DNA of 64,000 nt. Origin: Arenibacter echinorum. Its GTDB lineage: Bacteria; Bacteroidota; Bacteroidia; Flavobacteriales; Flavobacteriaceae. Positions 1-8,651 of the stretch are shown piece by piece. Location of the stretch: assembly GCF_003259375.1 (NCBI RefSeq), contig NZ_QLLN01000005.1:62001-126000 (forward strand). Reading direction: 5' to 3'. The first letter of the stretch is position 1. The number at the start of each line of letters is the position of its first letter. Position numbers and translations under genes: made by a program. Under the pieces are notes generated by a model that was not told the DNA's origin, searched no databases, and worked only from the letters and a program-made list of their open reading frames with translations.

Positions 1-867
1 CAACTCTTGGTTGGGGTCTATGGTTTCCACTTTATTTTTTTCTTCAAATGCCCTGCCAATGGAAATAGCCTCCAAATATCCAACCAATGCCACGGTAAGG
101 GCAATAGGCCATATTTCCCTTACCTTTTCCATGCTAAAACTATGAATATTAAAAGATGGAAGGCCTGCCGGTACTTCACCAACTACCTGCACATCAAAGG
201 CTTCCAAATCGAAAAAGTAAACTACAAGTGTACTTAGCACAACAACCAACAATATGGCCGGAAATCTATCAAACCATTTTTTAAAGGAAACAATGATCAG
301 AATTCCTATTATCCCAATTGAGAAATCATAAATATTGGTTTCTGATAAATGCTGAAAAGCATTAATAACCAGCTCGTGAAATTTATTGCTATTAATGATA
401 TCCGCTCCCAGTAAGTGCTTTAATTGACTAAAAATAATGATAACGGCCGCAGCAGAGGTAAACCCACTAATTACAGGCCTTGACATAAAGTTTACGAGAA
501 AACCCATGCGCAAAAACCCAAATATCAACTGAAATGCCCCTACCATAAAAGACAGGAACAATGCCATTAAAATATAGTTTTGCACTCCTGTTATGGCCAA
601 GGTCCCCAATCCAGCAGCCACCAATAGCGAATCCATGGCCACGGGACCTACGGCAATTTGCCTGGACGTACCCAAAAAGGCATATACCGTAATGGGGAAC
701 AATGAGGCATATAAACCATAAACCGGTGGTAGTCCGGCAATCATAGCGTAAGCCATACCTTGGGGAATTAAAATTATACCCACGGTTATGCCCGCCACCA
801 AATCTTTTCCAAAAAGGTTTTTGTTATATTTTGGAAGCCAATCCAAAAAAGGTAAAAATCTCCTCAT
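1..867 (-). CDS. SulP family anion permease, N-terminal part (cut by window edge)
   Basis: Inner-membrane anion transporter of the SulP family (sulfate, bicarbonate or similar anions; the substrate cannot be told). The ATG at 867 opens MRRFLPFLDWLPKYNKNLFG, followed by the typical first helices with GMAYAMIAGLPPVYGLY and the family motif region TSRQIAVGPVAMDSLL. The frame stays open for 289 codons to base 1, so the last helices and any STAS domain lie outside the window. Several long hydrophobic segments are visible. It stands alone on the minus strand, divergent from the DUF1080 gene, with a Crp/Fnr-type dyad in its promoter. Family assignment is firm; substrate is not. Confidence 0.9.
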   Translation of the reverse strand, partial: MRRFLPFLDWLPKYNKNLFGKDLVAGITVGIILIPQGMAYAMIAGLPPVYGLYASLFPITVYAFLGTSRQIAVGPVAMDSLLVAAGLGTLAITGVQNYILMALFLSFMVGAFQLIFGFLRMGFLVNFMSRPVISGFTSAAAVIIIFSQLKHLLGADIINSNKFHELVINAFQHLSETNIYDFSIGIIGILIIVSFKKWFDRFPAILLVVVLSTLVVYFFDLEAFDVQVVGEVPAGLPSFNIHSFSMEKVREIWPIALTVALVGYLEAISIGRAFEEKNKVETIDPNQEL

Positions 868-871
868 TCAC

Positions 872-916
872 CAAATTTAGTATTAAATACCTTATTCCTA
901 TGTAACGAAGGTTACA
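872..916 (-). promoter_or_regulatory. SulP promoter: -7 box plus Crp/Fnr-type dyad
   Basis: A perfect 16-bp dyad TGTAACgaagGTTACA lies at 901-916. Reading the minus strand, a consensus -7 box TAAATTTG lies at 879-872. The dyad centre is 33 bp upstream of the box centre, which puts the dyad near -41.5 if transcription starts about at the ATG (867). That is class II activator geometry, with the dyad replacing a -33 TTTG. The mRNA would be nearly leaderless. The dyad could also act on the divergent DUF1080 gene. Site and spacing are seen; the regulator is inferred. Confidence 0.6.
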
Positions 917-1014
917 GAATTTAAGCCTTTACCCACATTACTTCAATTGAAGTTGGTACTAACTAACATTAAATATTTTATCTTGTGCTCTCAATTCATA
1001 TAAATTCTTGGAAT

Positions 1015-1893
1015 ATGCATAAAATCCTCTTATTCATAAGTTGTTTAACAGCTGCTTTACTTCTTTGCCAGTGCAGCACGGTAAAATCTGTTTCAGAAGA
1101 AAAAAACGACGGTTGGATTTCCATGTTCAATAAAAAGGATATAAATGATTGGACCACCAAGATTCACCATTATGAAGTTGGGGACAATTATGGAGACACC
1201 TTTAGGGTAGAAGACAGTATCATAAAAGTGCGCTATGACAAATATGAGGGCGATTTTAATGAACGTTATGGCCACCTGTATTACAACACCCCATATTCCT
1301 ACTACCATTTTGTGGTAGAATATCGTTTTGTAGGCGAATTACACCCAGGGGCTCCAAGTTATACTATAAAGAATAGTGGAGTAATGTTCCATTCCCAAGA
1401 CCCAAGGACCATGCCCAAGGAACAAGATTGGCCCATTTCGGTAGAATTGCAGTTATTGGCCGGTTTGGAAGAAGGAAAATCGCGGCCCACAGGAAATATG
1501 TGTTCTCCTGGAACCGATGTGGTATTCGAAGGAAAAATTGACCCAAGACATTGTATCAATTCTACTTCCAAGACCTATTTTGGAGACCAATGGGTACGCG
1601 CAGAGGCTATTGTCTTGGGAGATTCCATTGTGACCCACATTATTAATGGAGAAGAGGTATTGCAATACACCAAGCCACAAATAGGGGGTGGTGTAGCCAA
1701 CAGGTATGATCCGGCGATAAAAATAGACGGTAAATTATTAAAGGAAGGTTTTATAGCCTTACAGGCAGAAGGACAGCCCATAGACTTTAGAAAAGTGGAA
1801 TTAAAAAACCTAAAGGGTTGTATGGACCCCAAAGCCTCCAATTATCGTAAGTACTTTATTAAATCTGACCCCGAGGATTGTAAATACAACTAA
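1015..1893 (+). CDS. DUF1080 (3-keto-disaccharide hydrolase-like) lipoprotein
   Basis: Secreted or outer-membrane-associated lipoprotein of 292 residues with a DUF1080 beta-sandwich. DUF1080 proteins of the 3-keto-glycoside pathway hydrolyse 3-keto-sugars; activity here is inferred from family. I start at ATG 1015 rather than the GTG at 985 because 1015 gives a clean signal peptide MHKILLFISCLTAALLLCQC with a lipobox Cys. Family features are DGWISMFNKKDINDW, NSGVMFHSQDP and WPISVELQLL. The C-terminus is a small Cys-bounded module, GCMDPKASNYRKYF...CKYN, resembling the short GC.DP.A.NY modules in secreted Bacteroidota proteins. Monocistronic by position. It may act on products of the GMC dehydrogenases near 25-30 kb, but they are unlinked. 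Confidence 0.88.
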   Translation: MHKILLFISCLTAALLLCQCSTVKSVSEEKNDGWISMFNKKDINDWTTKIHHYEVGDNYGDTFRVEDSIIKVRYDKYEGDFNERYGHLYYNTPYSYYHFVVEYRFVGELHPGAPSYTIKNSGVMFHSQDPRTMPKEQDWPISVELQLLAGLEEGKSRPTGNMCSPGTDVVFEGKIDPRHCINSTSKTYFGDQWVRAEAIVLGDSIVTHIINGEEVLQYTKPQIGGGVANRYDPAIKIDGKLLKEGFIALQAEGQPIDFRKVELKNLKGCMDPKASNYRKYFIKSDPEDCKYN

Positions 1894-1911
1894 TTACACT
1901 GGAACAACCAC

Positions 1912-3096
1912 TTATTGAATATTTCCGCCTACAGGCAATCCACTAGGGACCTTTTCTGGGATTTCCTTGTCAAAATTTTCATCGTTAAGGGTATTCAAAA
2001 AAGAAATAATCAAGGACATATCCTTAACACTTAGTTGCAGCTCTCTTACAAAGGGATCGAACATTTCCTTGGATACCGAGGGATTTCGTGATTTTCCAAA
2101 GGAAATATCCTCATAGAATTCCAGTACCTGTTTTAAATTTTGAAAGGCACCATTATGCATATAGGGTGCAGTAAAACGCAAATTCCTAAGAGAAGCGGTC
2201 CTAAATGCAAAACTTTCCTGGAATCCACTATCCGGTTCTGGAACCTTCTTGTTTTCCGGAACTCCCAGTACGTGTAACTTATAGTCAGAAAACATAGGCC
2301 CGTTATGGCAATTGATGCAACCTACCGATTTAAAAAGTTCCAAGCCTTCCTTTTCCGAATGGGATATGGCGTTTACATCTCCCGCCATATATTGATCAAA
2401 TCGGGAATTATTGGCCACTAAAGTTCTTTCAAAAGAGGCAATGGCCATGCCAATATGAATACTATCTATTGGTGCATCCATACCAAAAGCTTCTGCAAAA
2501 AGATTTTTGTATTCAGGAATGGATTGAAGTCTTGCTGCCACTTCAGTAAGAATTTGAGACTTTGAAAAATGGACACCTTTCATTTCTTCCAAGGTCTTGA
2601 TGGGCTCCAAAGCCTGTTTTTCCAAACTTTTTACACGGTCGTCCCAAAACATGGGGGCATTTTCCGGATCATAATCATCTTTCCCGTGTATTCCATTATA
2701 TGCCGTGTTTAAAATGGTGGGGGAATTGCGTTTCATAAGGGGAATTTCGTTGGGCTCCTTAAACGCCCTTTTACTTCCCAACCCTTGACCATTTGCACCT
2801 ATGGACAGATCCAAAAACTCGGCATATCCGGTAGCGGGATGATGACAACTGGCACATGCAATATCTTTACCACCTGAAAGAATAGGGTCATAGAAAAGAA
2901 GTTTCCCTAAAAGTTCCTTCTCCTTGGAATTTGGATTTCCTATCGGTGTTTTTATAATCTGAGGTAGGGCCGCAACCTTGGCAATCTCCTTGGGACGGGG
3001 CATATCTATTTCCCCTTTTTTGGTAGAATTGCCACAACCCGCTAAAATTACGCACAGGACTATGGCTATAACATAATTACATAAACCAAACCTCAT
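1912..3096 (-). CDS. Di-haem cytochrome c peroxidase (CcpA/MauG family) lipoprotein
   Basis: Periplasm-facing di-haem peroxidase of 394 residues that would reduce hydrogen peroxide with electrons from cytochrome c. Two c-type haem sites are visible: CASCH at residues 81-85 and CINCH at 260-264. The N-terminus MRFGLCNYVIAIVLCVILAG followed by Cys is a lipoprotein signal. FERTLVANNSRFD and RTASLRNLRFTAPYMHNGAF are typical of the family. It is 70 bp downstream of the Crp/Fnr gene on the same strand and may be cotranscribed with it. The family also includes MauG-like enzymes of other function, so the substrate is inferred. Confidence 0.9.
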   Translation of the reverse strand: MRFGLCNYVIAIVLCVILAGCGNSTKKGEIDMPRPKEIAKVAALPQIIKTPIGNPNSKEKELLGKLLFYDPILSGGKDIACASCHHPATGYAEFLDLSIGANGQGLGSKRAFKEPNEIPLMKRNSPTILNTAYNGIHGKDDYDPENAPMFWDDRVKSLEKQALEPIKTLEEMKGVHFSKSQILTEVAARLQSIPEYKNLFAEAFGMDAPIDSIHIGMAIASFERTLVANNSRFDQYMAGDVNAISHSEKEGLELFKSVGCINCHNGPMFSDYKLHVLGVPENKKVPEPDSGFQESFAFRTASLRNLRFTAPYMHNGAFQNLKQVLEFYEDISFGKSRNPSVSKEMFDPFVRELQLSVKDMSLIISFLNTLNDENFDKEIPEKVPSGLPVGGNIQ

Positions 3097-3166
3097 ACAT
3101 CTTTACTTTTACCAAGACAAGATTAACACTTAAACTTCTCAATAACAAGTCCTAAACATTAAAAAA

Positions 3167-3799
3167 TTATAGATCCAACACCTTTATCTGGTTTCGATAA
3201 AGTTCTATCTTACCATCATTTTCCATTTTTTTCAATAGCCTGGACACCACCACTCGTGAAGTGTGAAGGTCGTAGGCTATCTCTTGATGGGTAGCATATA
3301 ATACATCGTCGTGGGTTACTTTGGCCTTATCCTGCAAGTGCTTCAATAACCGCTCATCCATTCGTAGAAAAGCAAGTGTATCTATGGTCTCCATAAGCTC
3401 CATCATACGGGCATTATAACTGTCCAAGATAAATCTCTGCCATGATTTGTATTTTCCCATCCATGTCTCCAGGTAACTCACCGGGATCATCAATAATTCG
3501 GTATCCGTTTCGGCCACGGCCCTAATTCCACTTGTTTTGTTCCCCATACAACAAGAAAAAGTCATGGCGCAAGTATCTCCTTTTTCTACGAAGTACAACA
3601 ACAGTTCATTGCCATCATCATCTTCCCGTAAAACCTTAATGGCTCCGCTTAGCAACAAGGGCATAGACTTAATATTATCTCCAATTTCCATTAGAGTTTG
3701 GCCTTGACTAACTTTTTTATAGCTGCCCACCGTCCTAATTTCCTCTAACAACTCTGGTTCAAAAAGATAACCATAATGTAATTGTAATGCTTCTGTCAT
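3167..3799 (-). CDS. Crp/Fnr family transcriptional regulator
   Basis: Cytoplasmic regulator of 210 residues: cyclic-nucleotide-binding-like beta-roll at about 12-120, dimer helix at about 120-150, winged helix-turn-helix at about 150-205. The turn-helix is HQEIAYDLHTSRVVVSRLL, with recognition helix around 180-192. Its SRVVVSR pattern resembles, from memory, the NtcA helix more than those of E. coli Crp or FNR. Cys77, Cys83 and Cys84 sit in CAMTFSCCMG, but the four-Cys pattern of an FNR iron-sulfur sensor is absent. It is 10 bp from the upstream epimerase gene. It is a candidate for binding the GTAACnnnnGTTAC dyads at 901 and 42822. Confidence 0.92.
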   Translation of the reverse strand: MTEALQLHYGYLFEPELLEEIRTVGSYKKVSQGQTLMEIGDNIKSMPLLLSGAIKVLREDDDGNELLLYFVEKGDTCAMTFSCCMGNKTSGIRAVAETDTELLMIPVSYLETWMGKYKSWQRFILDSYNARMMELMETIDTLAFLRMDERLLKHLQDKAKVTHDDVLYATHQEIAYDLHTSRVVVSRLLKKMENDGKIELYRNQIKVLDL

Positions 3800-3809
3800 T
3801 CTTATCGTA

Positions 3810-4589
3810 TCAAATGTTAGGTTGTATTATTACCGAAAAAATACTTTCAGACATATTTACCGTATGAAATCCACTGTGTAATTTCTCCTGGCTTACCGCA
3901 TAGGGATAAAAGGAAATTGGTTCTATACACAGCATATTGGGAACCTCTGTCCACAACATAAAATTCCCAAAGCCTTCGGTTTTTATACTAAGCTCTCCAA
4001 CATCCACTAAGGTAAGGAAATTGCAGTCCATAACCGCTAAGGCCCTACTGCCCACATCGAGTACCTCCTGTAGGGAAATGTTACGATCAGCCGTTCTTAT
4101 GGAGACATTTTCCGAATATAGCTTAAATGCAGGATGATATCCCAACATAAAGGGCATTCCTTCTTCTCCTGTAATTGTGAATTGAATTTTTAATCCGTTT
4201 TCCAAAATCTCGTAGGACTTCGTAAATTCAAAATTATATGGCCATGACAAATATTCCTCCGTGGATTTAGAGGGATATTTAGAGTTCGTTATTGGGGTAC
4301 TGGAAACATATAGCTTTCTAAAGATGGCTTTGGTATTGGTTTGGGAAACAAGTTGGTATGCCATTTCCCTCAATAGGCCGTGTTGATCCTGCACAGCTGT
4401 ACCTCTGGGGGTCGTGACCCTAAAATTTGCCTCATTGGTGGGTCCTATTATTGGAAACATTTCGGTATCCGAGTTTCGCCATCCTGGGCTACCTTTTTGG
4501 TGAATATACTCGTGGCCATCCGCTGAGTAGCCTACCAGTTCCCCTTCATATATTTTCACTATTTGATTATGTAGTTTTAGCTTCACCAT
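3810..4589 (-). CDS. Aldose 1-epimerase family protein
   Basis: Cytoplasmic mutarotase-like protein of 259 residues; no signal peptide (MVKLKLHNQIVKIYEGELVG). The family interconverts alpha and beta anomers of hexoses or hexose 6-phosphates. Supporting blocks are MFPIIGPTNEANFRV near residue 45, DQHGLLREM near 70, MLGYHPAFKLY in the middle with the conserved His, and FMLWTEVPNMLCIEPISFYP near the end. It lies between the LolC/E-type permease and the Crp/Fnr gene, all on the minus strand with short gaps, so one transcript is possible. Which sugar it acts on is unknown. Confidence 0.85.
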   Translation of the reverse strand: MVKLKLHNQIVKIYEGELVGYSADGHEYIHQKGSPGWRNSDTEMFPIIGPTNEANFRVTTPRGTAVQDQHGLLREMAYQLVSQTNTKAIFRKLYVSSTPITNSKYPSKSTEEYLSWPYNFEFTKSYEILENGLKIQFTITGEEGMPFMLGYHPAFKLYSENVSIRTADRNISLQEVLDVGSRALAVMDCNFLTLVDVGELSIKTEGFGNFMLWTEVPNMLCIEPISFYPYAVSQEKLHSGFHTVNMSESIFSVIIQPNI

Positions 4590-4659
4590 CTACTTTTACT
4601 TTTAAAGAGGAAAGTTATTACTTTGTTATTGATTCAAGACTTAAAAAAATTACAACATG

Positions 4660-5901
4660 CTATTCGAACTGTATGGCCTTTACCGGAGAAATTTTAGTTA
4701 TTATATAGGAAGGCAAAAGCAACATCAACAAACATAAAATTAAAACACCAATATTGAGTAAAACTACCGTCATCACATCAAGGTGTACAGGAATATAATC
4801 TATATAATACTCCTTGGGGTTGGGAAATTTGAACATCCGAAATTTATACTGCAACCCTATAATACCCAATCCAACGATATTGCCCAACAAGAGTCCAACA
4901 CCTATCAAATAAGCGGCATTATATAAAAATATCTTGCGTATACTCCAATTGGACGACCCCAAGGCCTTTAAGATCCCAATCATTTGCGTCCTCTCCAATA
5001 TTAAAACGAGCAGGGCGGTTATCATATTGATACCTCCTACGATGATCATTATACCAATGATCAATGCTATGTTAAAATCGAAAAGTCCAAGCCATTCAAA
5101 AATCCTATAATACTTGTCCTTTATGGTCTGTGTATCCAAATTCGATAAGGTCTTCCCATAAATTTCCTTGGCCTTATTGTCCATTTCATCAAAATCATCA
5201 ACAAAAATTTCAAAGTTTCCCACTTCATTATCCGCCCATTTATTCATATGTTGAATGTGGCGCAGATCAATAAAAATATATGAGCCATCCAGTTCTTCAA
5301 AACCACTGTCGTAAATACCCGTTATAGTAAATTTCCTTTGATTGGGCATCTTGGATGCATCATCTTCCTTAAAGAATATAGCAACGAAAGAGTCCCCGGT
5401 TTTCAAATTTAAACGATTGGACAAAACCTGGGATATCAATGTTTCATTATTAATTTCCCCTTCAAAATTAGGTAGTTCCCCATCCACCAAAAACTCTTTA
5501 AATACATCCCAATTATAATCTGCCCCAACACCTTTTGCCAGAATGCCTTCAAAAGTCTCTTCGGTTCTTATTATCCCCGCCTTGGTGGCTACTCCCTGAA
5601 TATGCTGTATGCCGCTGACGGATTTAAATTCCGGATAAAATTCCTGATCAAGGGAAACAGGAACCATGGAAACATCCGAAGTGTTGTTGTCGTAGTTATA
5701 TATCTGGATGTGGCCGTTAAAGGCTGCTATCTTTTCCCGTATTTTATATTTTAGACCAACCCCGGTAGAAATGGCCACCAACATCATTATCACACCCAAT
5801 GCAATTGCCGCAATAGCTATTTTTATTATTGGTGCAGATATACTAATTTTATGCTCTTTACCTGTAACAAGGCGTTTGGCAATAAAAAATTCTAAATTCA
5901 A
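4660..5901 (-). CDS. FtsX-like ABC transporter permease (LolC/LolE type)
   Basis: Inner-membrane permease of 413 residues with MacB/LolCE topology: one N-terminal membrane helix (about 25-50), a large periplasmic domain (about 50-270) and three C-terminal helices (about 275-400) in the FtsX domain. In Bacteroidota such single permeases are thought to pair with a LolD ATPase for lipoprotein release; the ATPase is not here. The start is a TTG at 5901 giving MNLEFFIAKRL, the expected family N-terminus; there is no upstream in-frame ATG before a stop at 5938-5940. The start lies only 3 bp from the start of the divergent NamZ-like gene. Confidence 0.88.
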   Translation of the reverse strand: MNLEFFIAKRLVTGKEHKISISAPIIKIAIAAIALGVIMMLVAISTGVGLKYKIREKIAAFNGHIQIYNYDNNTSDVSMVPVSLDQEFYPEFKSVSGIQHIQGVATKAGIIRTEETFEGILAKGVGADYNWDVFKEFLVDGELPNFEGEINNETLISQVLSNRLNLKTGDSFVAIFFKEDDASKMPNQRKFTITGIYDSGFEELDGSYIFIDLRHIQHMNKWADNEVGNFEIFVDDFDEMDNKAKEIYGKTLSNLDTQTIKDKYYRIFEWLGLFDFNIALIIGIMIIVGGINMITALLVLILERTQMIGILKALGSSNWSIRKIFLYNAAYLIGVGLLLGNIVGLGIIGLQYKFRMFKFPNPKEYYIDYIPVHLDVMTVVLLNIGVLILCLLMLLLPSYIITKISPVKAIQFE

Positions 5902-5904
5902 TTT

Positions 5905-7152
5905 ATGGCAGTTTTTTCCATTTTCAAAAATACAGTTTTATTATTGTTTTTTACACTTTCTGCTTGTGGAAACCACACCAAAACGCATAATAAAGAACTA
6001 AATTCCGCAGTAGCACGGGATACCCTTGCAACCGATCTTCCCATAATCATAGCAGCCAACAGAACGGAAGCTTACCTGCCTTTGCTCAAAGGAAAAAGAG
6101 TTGGAATTGTAGCCAATCAGACCAGTGTCATCTTTAAGGATACCCACCCCTTGTCCTATACTCATATTGTGGATTCCCTTTTGGCCAAGGACATCAATAT
6201 TAAACAAGTATTTGCTCCAGAACACGGGTTTCGGGGAGAAGCCGATGCCGGGGAAAAGGTAAGCGATGGAAAGGACGAAAAAACTGGACTTCCCATAATT
6301 TCCCTATACGGAAAAAACCGTAAGCCATCCAAAGAACAATTGCAGCATATTGATGTTATACTGTTCGATATTCAGGATGTAGGGGTACGTTTCTATACCT
6401 ATATTGCGACCATGCAATTGGTCATGGAGGCTTGTGCAGAAAACAATATTCCAGTAATTGTATTGGACAGACCCAATCCGAACGGACATTACGTAGATGG
6501 TCCTACCATGGAAACCGAACACAGGGGCTTTTTGGGAATGACCAATATTCCCTTGGTTTACGGGATGACCATTGGGGAATATGCCAATATGATCAACAAA
6601 GAAGGCTGGATGGAAAACAAAGTTGTATCCGACCTGACCGTAATCCCAATGGAAAATTACAATCACCAGAAAGATTACATTTTACCTATTAGGCCTTCCC
6701 CCAACCTTCCCAATAATACTTCTATTTACCTCTACCCTAGTTTGGGATTATTTGAAGGTACCAATGTAAATGCAGGTCGTGGAACAGAGTTTCAGTTTCA
6801 ACGTTACGGCGCCTCCTTTTTGGACAGCACCAAATACAATTTCAAATATACCCCTGCACCCAATTTTGGCTCTAAGGACCCAAAAGAGAATGGCAAAATT
6901 TGTTTTGGAAAGGATCTCTCCCAGACCCCTAAAACAAATACGGTGAATTTGGATTATATATTGGACGCTTACAAAAACACCAAGGACAAGAGCCTATTTT
7001 TTAACACAAGTGGCTTTACTAGGCATGCCGGCACTAAAGAATTACAAAAGCAGATCGAAGCCGGACTTTCCCAGGAGGAAATAAAGAAAACCTGGCAGGA
7101 AGATATTGATCAATTCCAGAAAATAAGGGTCAAATATTTAATTTACAATTGA
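5905..7152 (+). CDS. namZ: DUF1343 lipoprotein, NamZ-type exo-beta-N-acetylmuramidase
   Basis: Lipoprotein of 415 residues; MAVFSIFKNTVLLLFFTLSA then Cys is a good lipobox, and an in-frame TAA at 5893 excludes a longer start. DUF1343 proteins related to NamZ remove terminal MurNAc from peptidoglycan fragments. Family blocks are GKRVGIVANQTSV, FAPEHGFRGEADAGE, FDIQDVGVRFYTYI, LDRPNPNGHYVDGP and LGLFEGTNVNAGRGTEFQF. The location fits periplasmic cell-wall recycling, as does the cytoplasmic amino-sugar kinase-like gene at 10.6 kb. The last 10 bp overlap the convergent hydroxylase gene. Confidence 0.88.
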   Translation: MAVFSIFKNTVLLLFFTLSACGNHTKTHNKELNSAVARDTLATDLPIIIAANRTEAYLPLLKGKRVGIVANQTSVIFKDTHPLSYTHIVDSLLAKDINIKQVFAPEHGFRGEADAGEKVSDGKDEKTGLPIISLYGKNRKPSKEQLQHIDVILFDIQDVGVRFYTYIATMQLVMEACAENNIPVIVLDRPNPNGHYVDGPTMETEHRGFLGMTNIPLVYGMTIGEYANMINKEGWMENKVVSDLTVIPMENYNHQKDYILPIRPSPNLPNNTSIYLYPSLGLFEGTNVNAGRGTEFQFQRYGASFLDSTKYNFKYTPAPNFGSKDPKENGKICFGKDLSQTPKTNTVNLDYILDAYKNTKDKSLFFNTSGFTRHAGTKELQKQIEAGLSQEEIKKTWQEDIDQFQKIRVKYLIYN

Positions 7153-7994
7153 CCAGTAGATTTTACATCCATTTTTTCCGGGGATTTATAAGGTTTAAAG
7201 GGAATTTTCAATAAAGCGCCCAGATCAGAATTTTCCTTTTCATTGGGATAGGTATCAACACCATATATAATCTCACTATTGGGCAATTTCATAAAGGTCC
7301 CAAGTAGTCTATCCCAAATAGAAAATATATTGCCATAATTACTATCCGTATAGGGTAATTTATAATGATGGTGTACTTTGTGCATATCTGGAGAAACAAT
7401 GACCCAGCTCAACACATCATCCACCGTTTTGGGCAGTGAAATATTGGCATGGTTAAATTGCGACAATATAACCGAAAGAGCCTGATATATCATAATGATG
7501 GCAACAGGTGCCCCTACCACAAAAGTTCCAAAACAAGTAAAAATAAATCGCACTACACTTTCTCCCGGATGATGCCGGTTGGCAGTTGTGGTATCTACCT
7601 CATGATCTGTATGATGAATTAGATGAAAGCCCCAAAGCACCTTTACCTTGTGTTCTACCCAATGGGCCAACCAGGCACTGAGAAAGTCCAGCATCATTAC
7701 CCCCAACAATACCTTTAGCCATAAGGGCATGACCGGCAACCACTGCAGGATCCCAAAATTATTAGCTATGGTCCAATCACTGGTTTTTAACAACAAAAAG
7801 GCCAATGGAAAATTTACCAAGATGGTGGTTAGGGTGAAAAAAATATTGATACCCGCATGTCTTAGCTTGCTATATTTTAACTGAAACAGGGGAATAACAT
7901 ACTCCAAAATCCAAAAAAAGGCAATTCCTGAAACCAATATGATACTTCGGTGTGCAGGAGGGATAGTTTCAAAATAATTGTAAATGGCTTCCAT
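7143..7994 (-). CDS. Sterol desaturase / fatty acid hydroxylase family protein
   Basis: Integral membrane di-iron protein of 283 residues with about four hydrophobic segments. The histidine boxes of the family are present: HWVEH near residue 116, HLIHHTDHEVDTT followed by NRHHP near 125-145, and HKVHHHYKLPYTD near 205. These coordinate the two irons. The true substrate (lipid, carotenoid or sterol-like) cannot be told. It is transcribed toward namZ, overlapping its stop by 10 bp. Confidence 0.87.
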   Translation of the reverse strand: MEAIYNYFETIPPAHRSIILVSGIAFFWILEYVIPLFQLKYSKLRHAGINIFFTLTTILVNFPLAFLLLKTSDWTIANNFGILQWLPVMPLWLKVLLGVMMLDFLSAWLAHWVEHKVKVLWGFHLIHHTDHEVDTTTANRHHPGESVVRFIFTCFGTFVVGAPVAIIMIYQALSVILSQFNHANISLPKTVDDVLSWVIVSPDMHKVHHHYKLPYTDSNYGNIFSIWDRLLGTFMKLPNSEIIYGVDTYPNEKENSDLGALLKIPFKPYKSPEKMDVKSTGQL

Positions 7995-8091
7995 AGTCTA
8001 AATTTACAAAATAGTTGTATTTAAATAATTACCCTTCAACAAAGTAATTCGGAGTTACCAGTTGACAATCGGGGAATATTTAGGAATTAGG

Positions 8092-8589
8092 CTACTTTAG
8101 CTTAATTATTTTTTTCATTTCTTCCACTATATTATAAGCCGCCGGACAAATAGCCACATTCTTTAAGGTAAGATTACTTATTTGGTGAAATTTTTTCCTG
8201 TCGGTATGTGGAAATTCGCGGCAAGCCTTAGGCCTTACCTCATAAATGGAGCAATAATTATCGGCTCCTAAAAAAGTACAGGGAACACTTTGTAGCACAT
8301 AATCATTCTCCTCGTCCAACCTCAAAAATTGATCAATAAATTTTTGGGGTTTCATACGAAAATGTTTGGCAATACGCTCTATATCCGCATTGGTAAAAAG
8401 GGGACCCGTGGTCTTGCAACAATTGGCACAGTTTAAACAATCGGTTTTTCTAAACTCCGCCTCGTGCAGGTCCTGCATGATATAGTCCAAATCCTTCGGG
8501 GGTTTTTTCCGTAGTTTGCCAAAGAATTTCTTATTCTCATTATGTTTTTCCTGAGCCAGCTTAGGAAGTTGCTTAATTACCTCATCCAT
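8092..8589 (-). CDS. YkgJ family cysteine-cluster protein
   Basis: Small cytoplasmic protein of 165 residues. I use ATG 8589 (MDEVIKQLPKLAQEKHNENK); the longer open frame to 8646 adds an unlikely Cys-rich leader. The family signature is CLNCANCCKTTGPLF, then CTFLGADNYCSIYEVRPKAC with REFPHTD, a set of Cys thought to bind zinc or an iron-sulfur cluster. Function of the family is not settled. Divergent from the methyltransferase gene, with 62 bp between the start codons. Confidence 0.85.
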   Translation of the reverse strand: MDEVIKQLPKLAQEKHNENKKFFGKLRKKPPKDLDYIMQDLHEAEFRKTDCLNCANCCKTTGPLFTNADIERIAKHFRMKPQKFIDQFLRLDEENDYVLQSVPCTFLGADNYCSIYEVRPKACREFPHTDRKKFHQISNLTLKNVAICPAAYNIVEEMKKIIKLK

Positions 8590-8651
8590 TATGGAATAAA
8601 CTTTTAAAAGTTGGTTAAAAGTCCCACATTTGCATGTAAATAACAAATTTA

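Noticed and set aside
8042-8058. AGTAATTCGGAGTTACC as another Crp/Fnr-type dyad before the sterol-desaturase gene
   Set aside because: The half-sites are imperfect and 5 bp apart instead of 4; no -7 box at the right distance was found.
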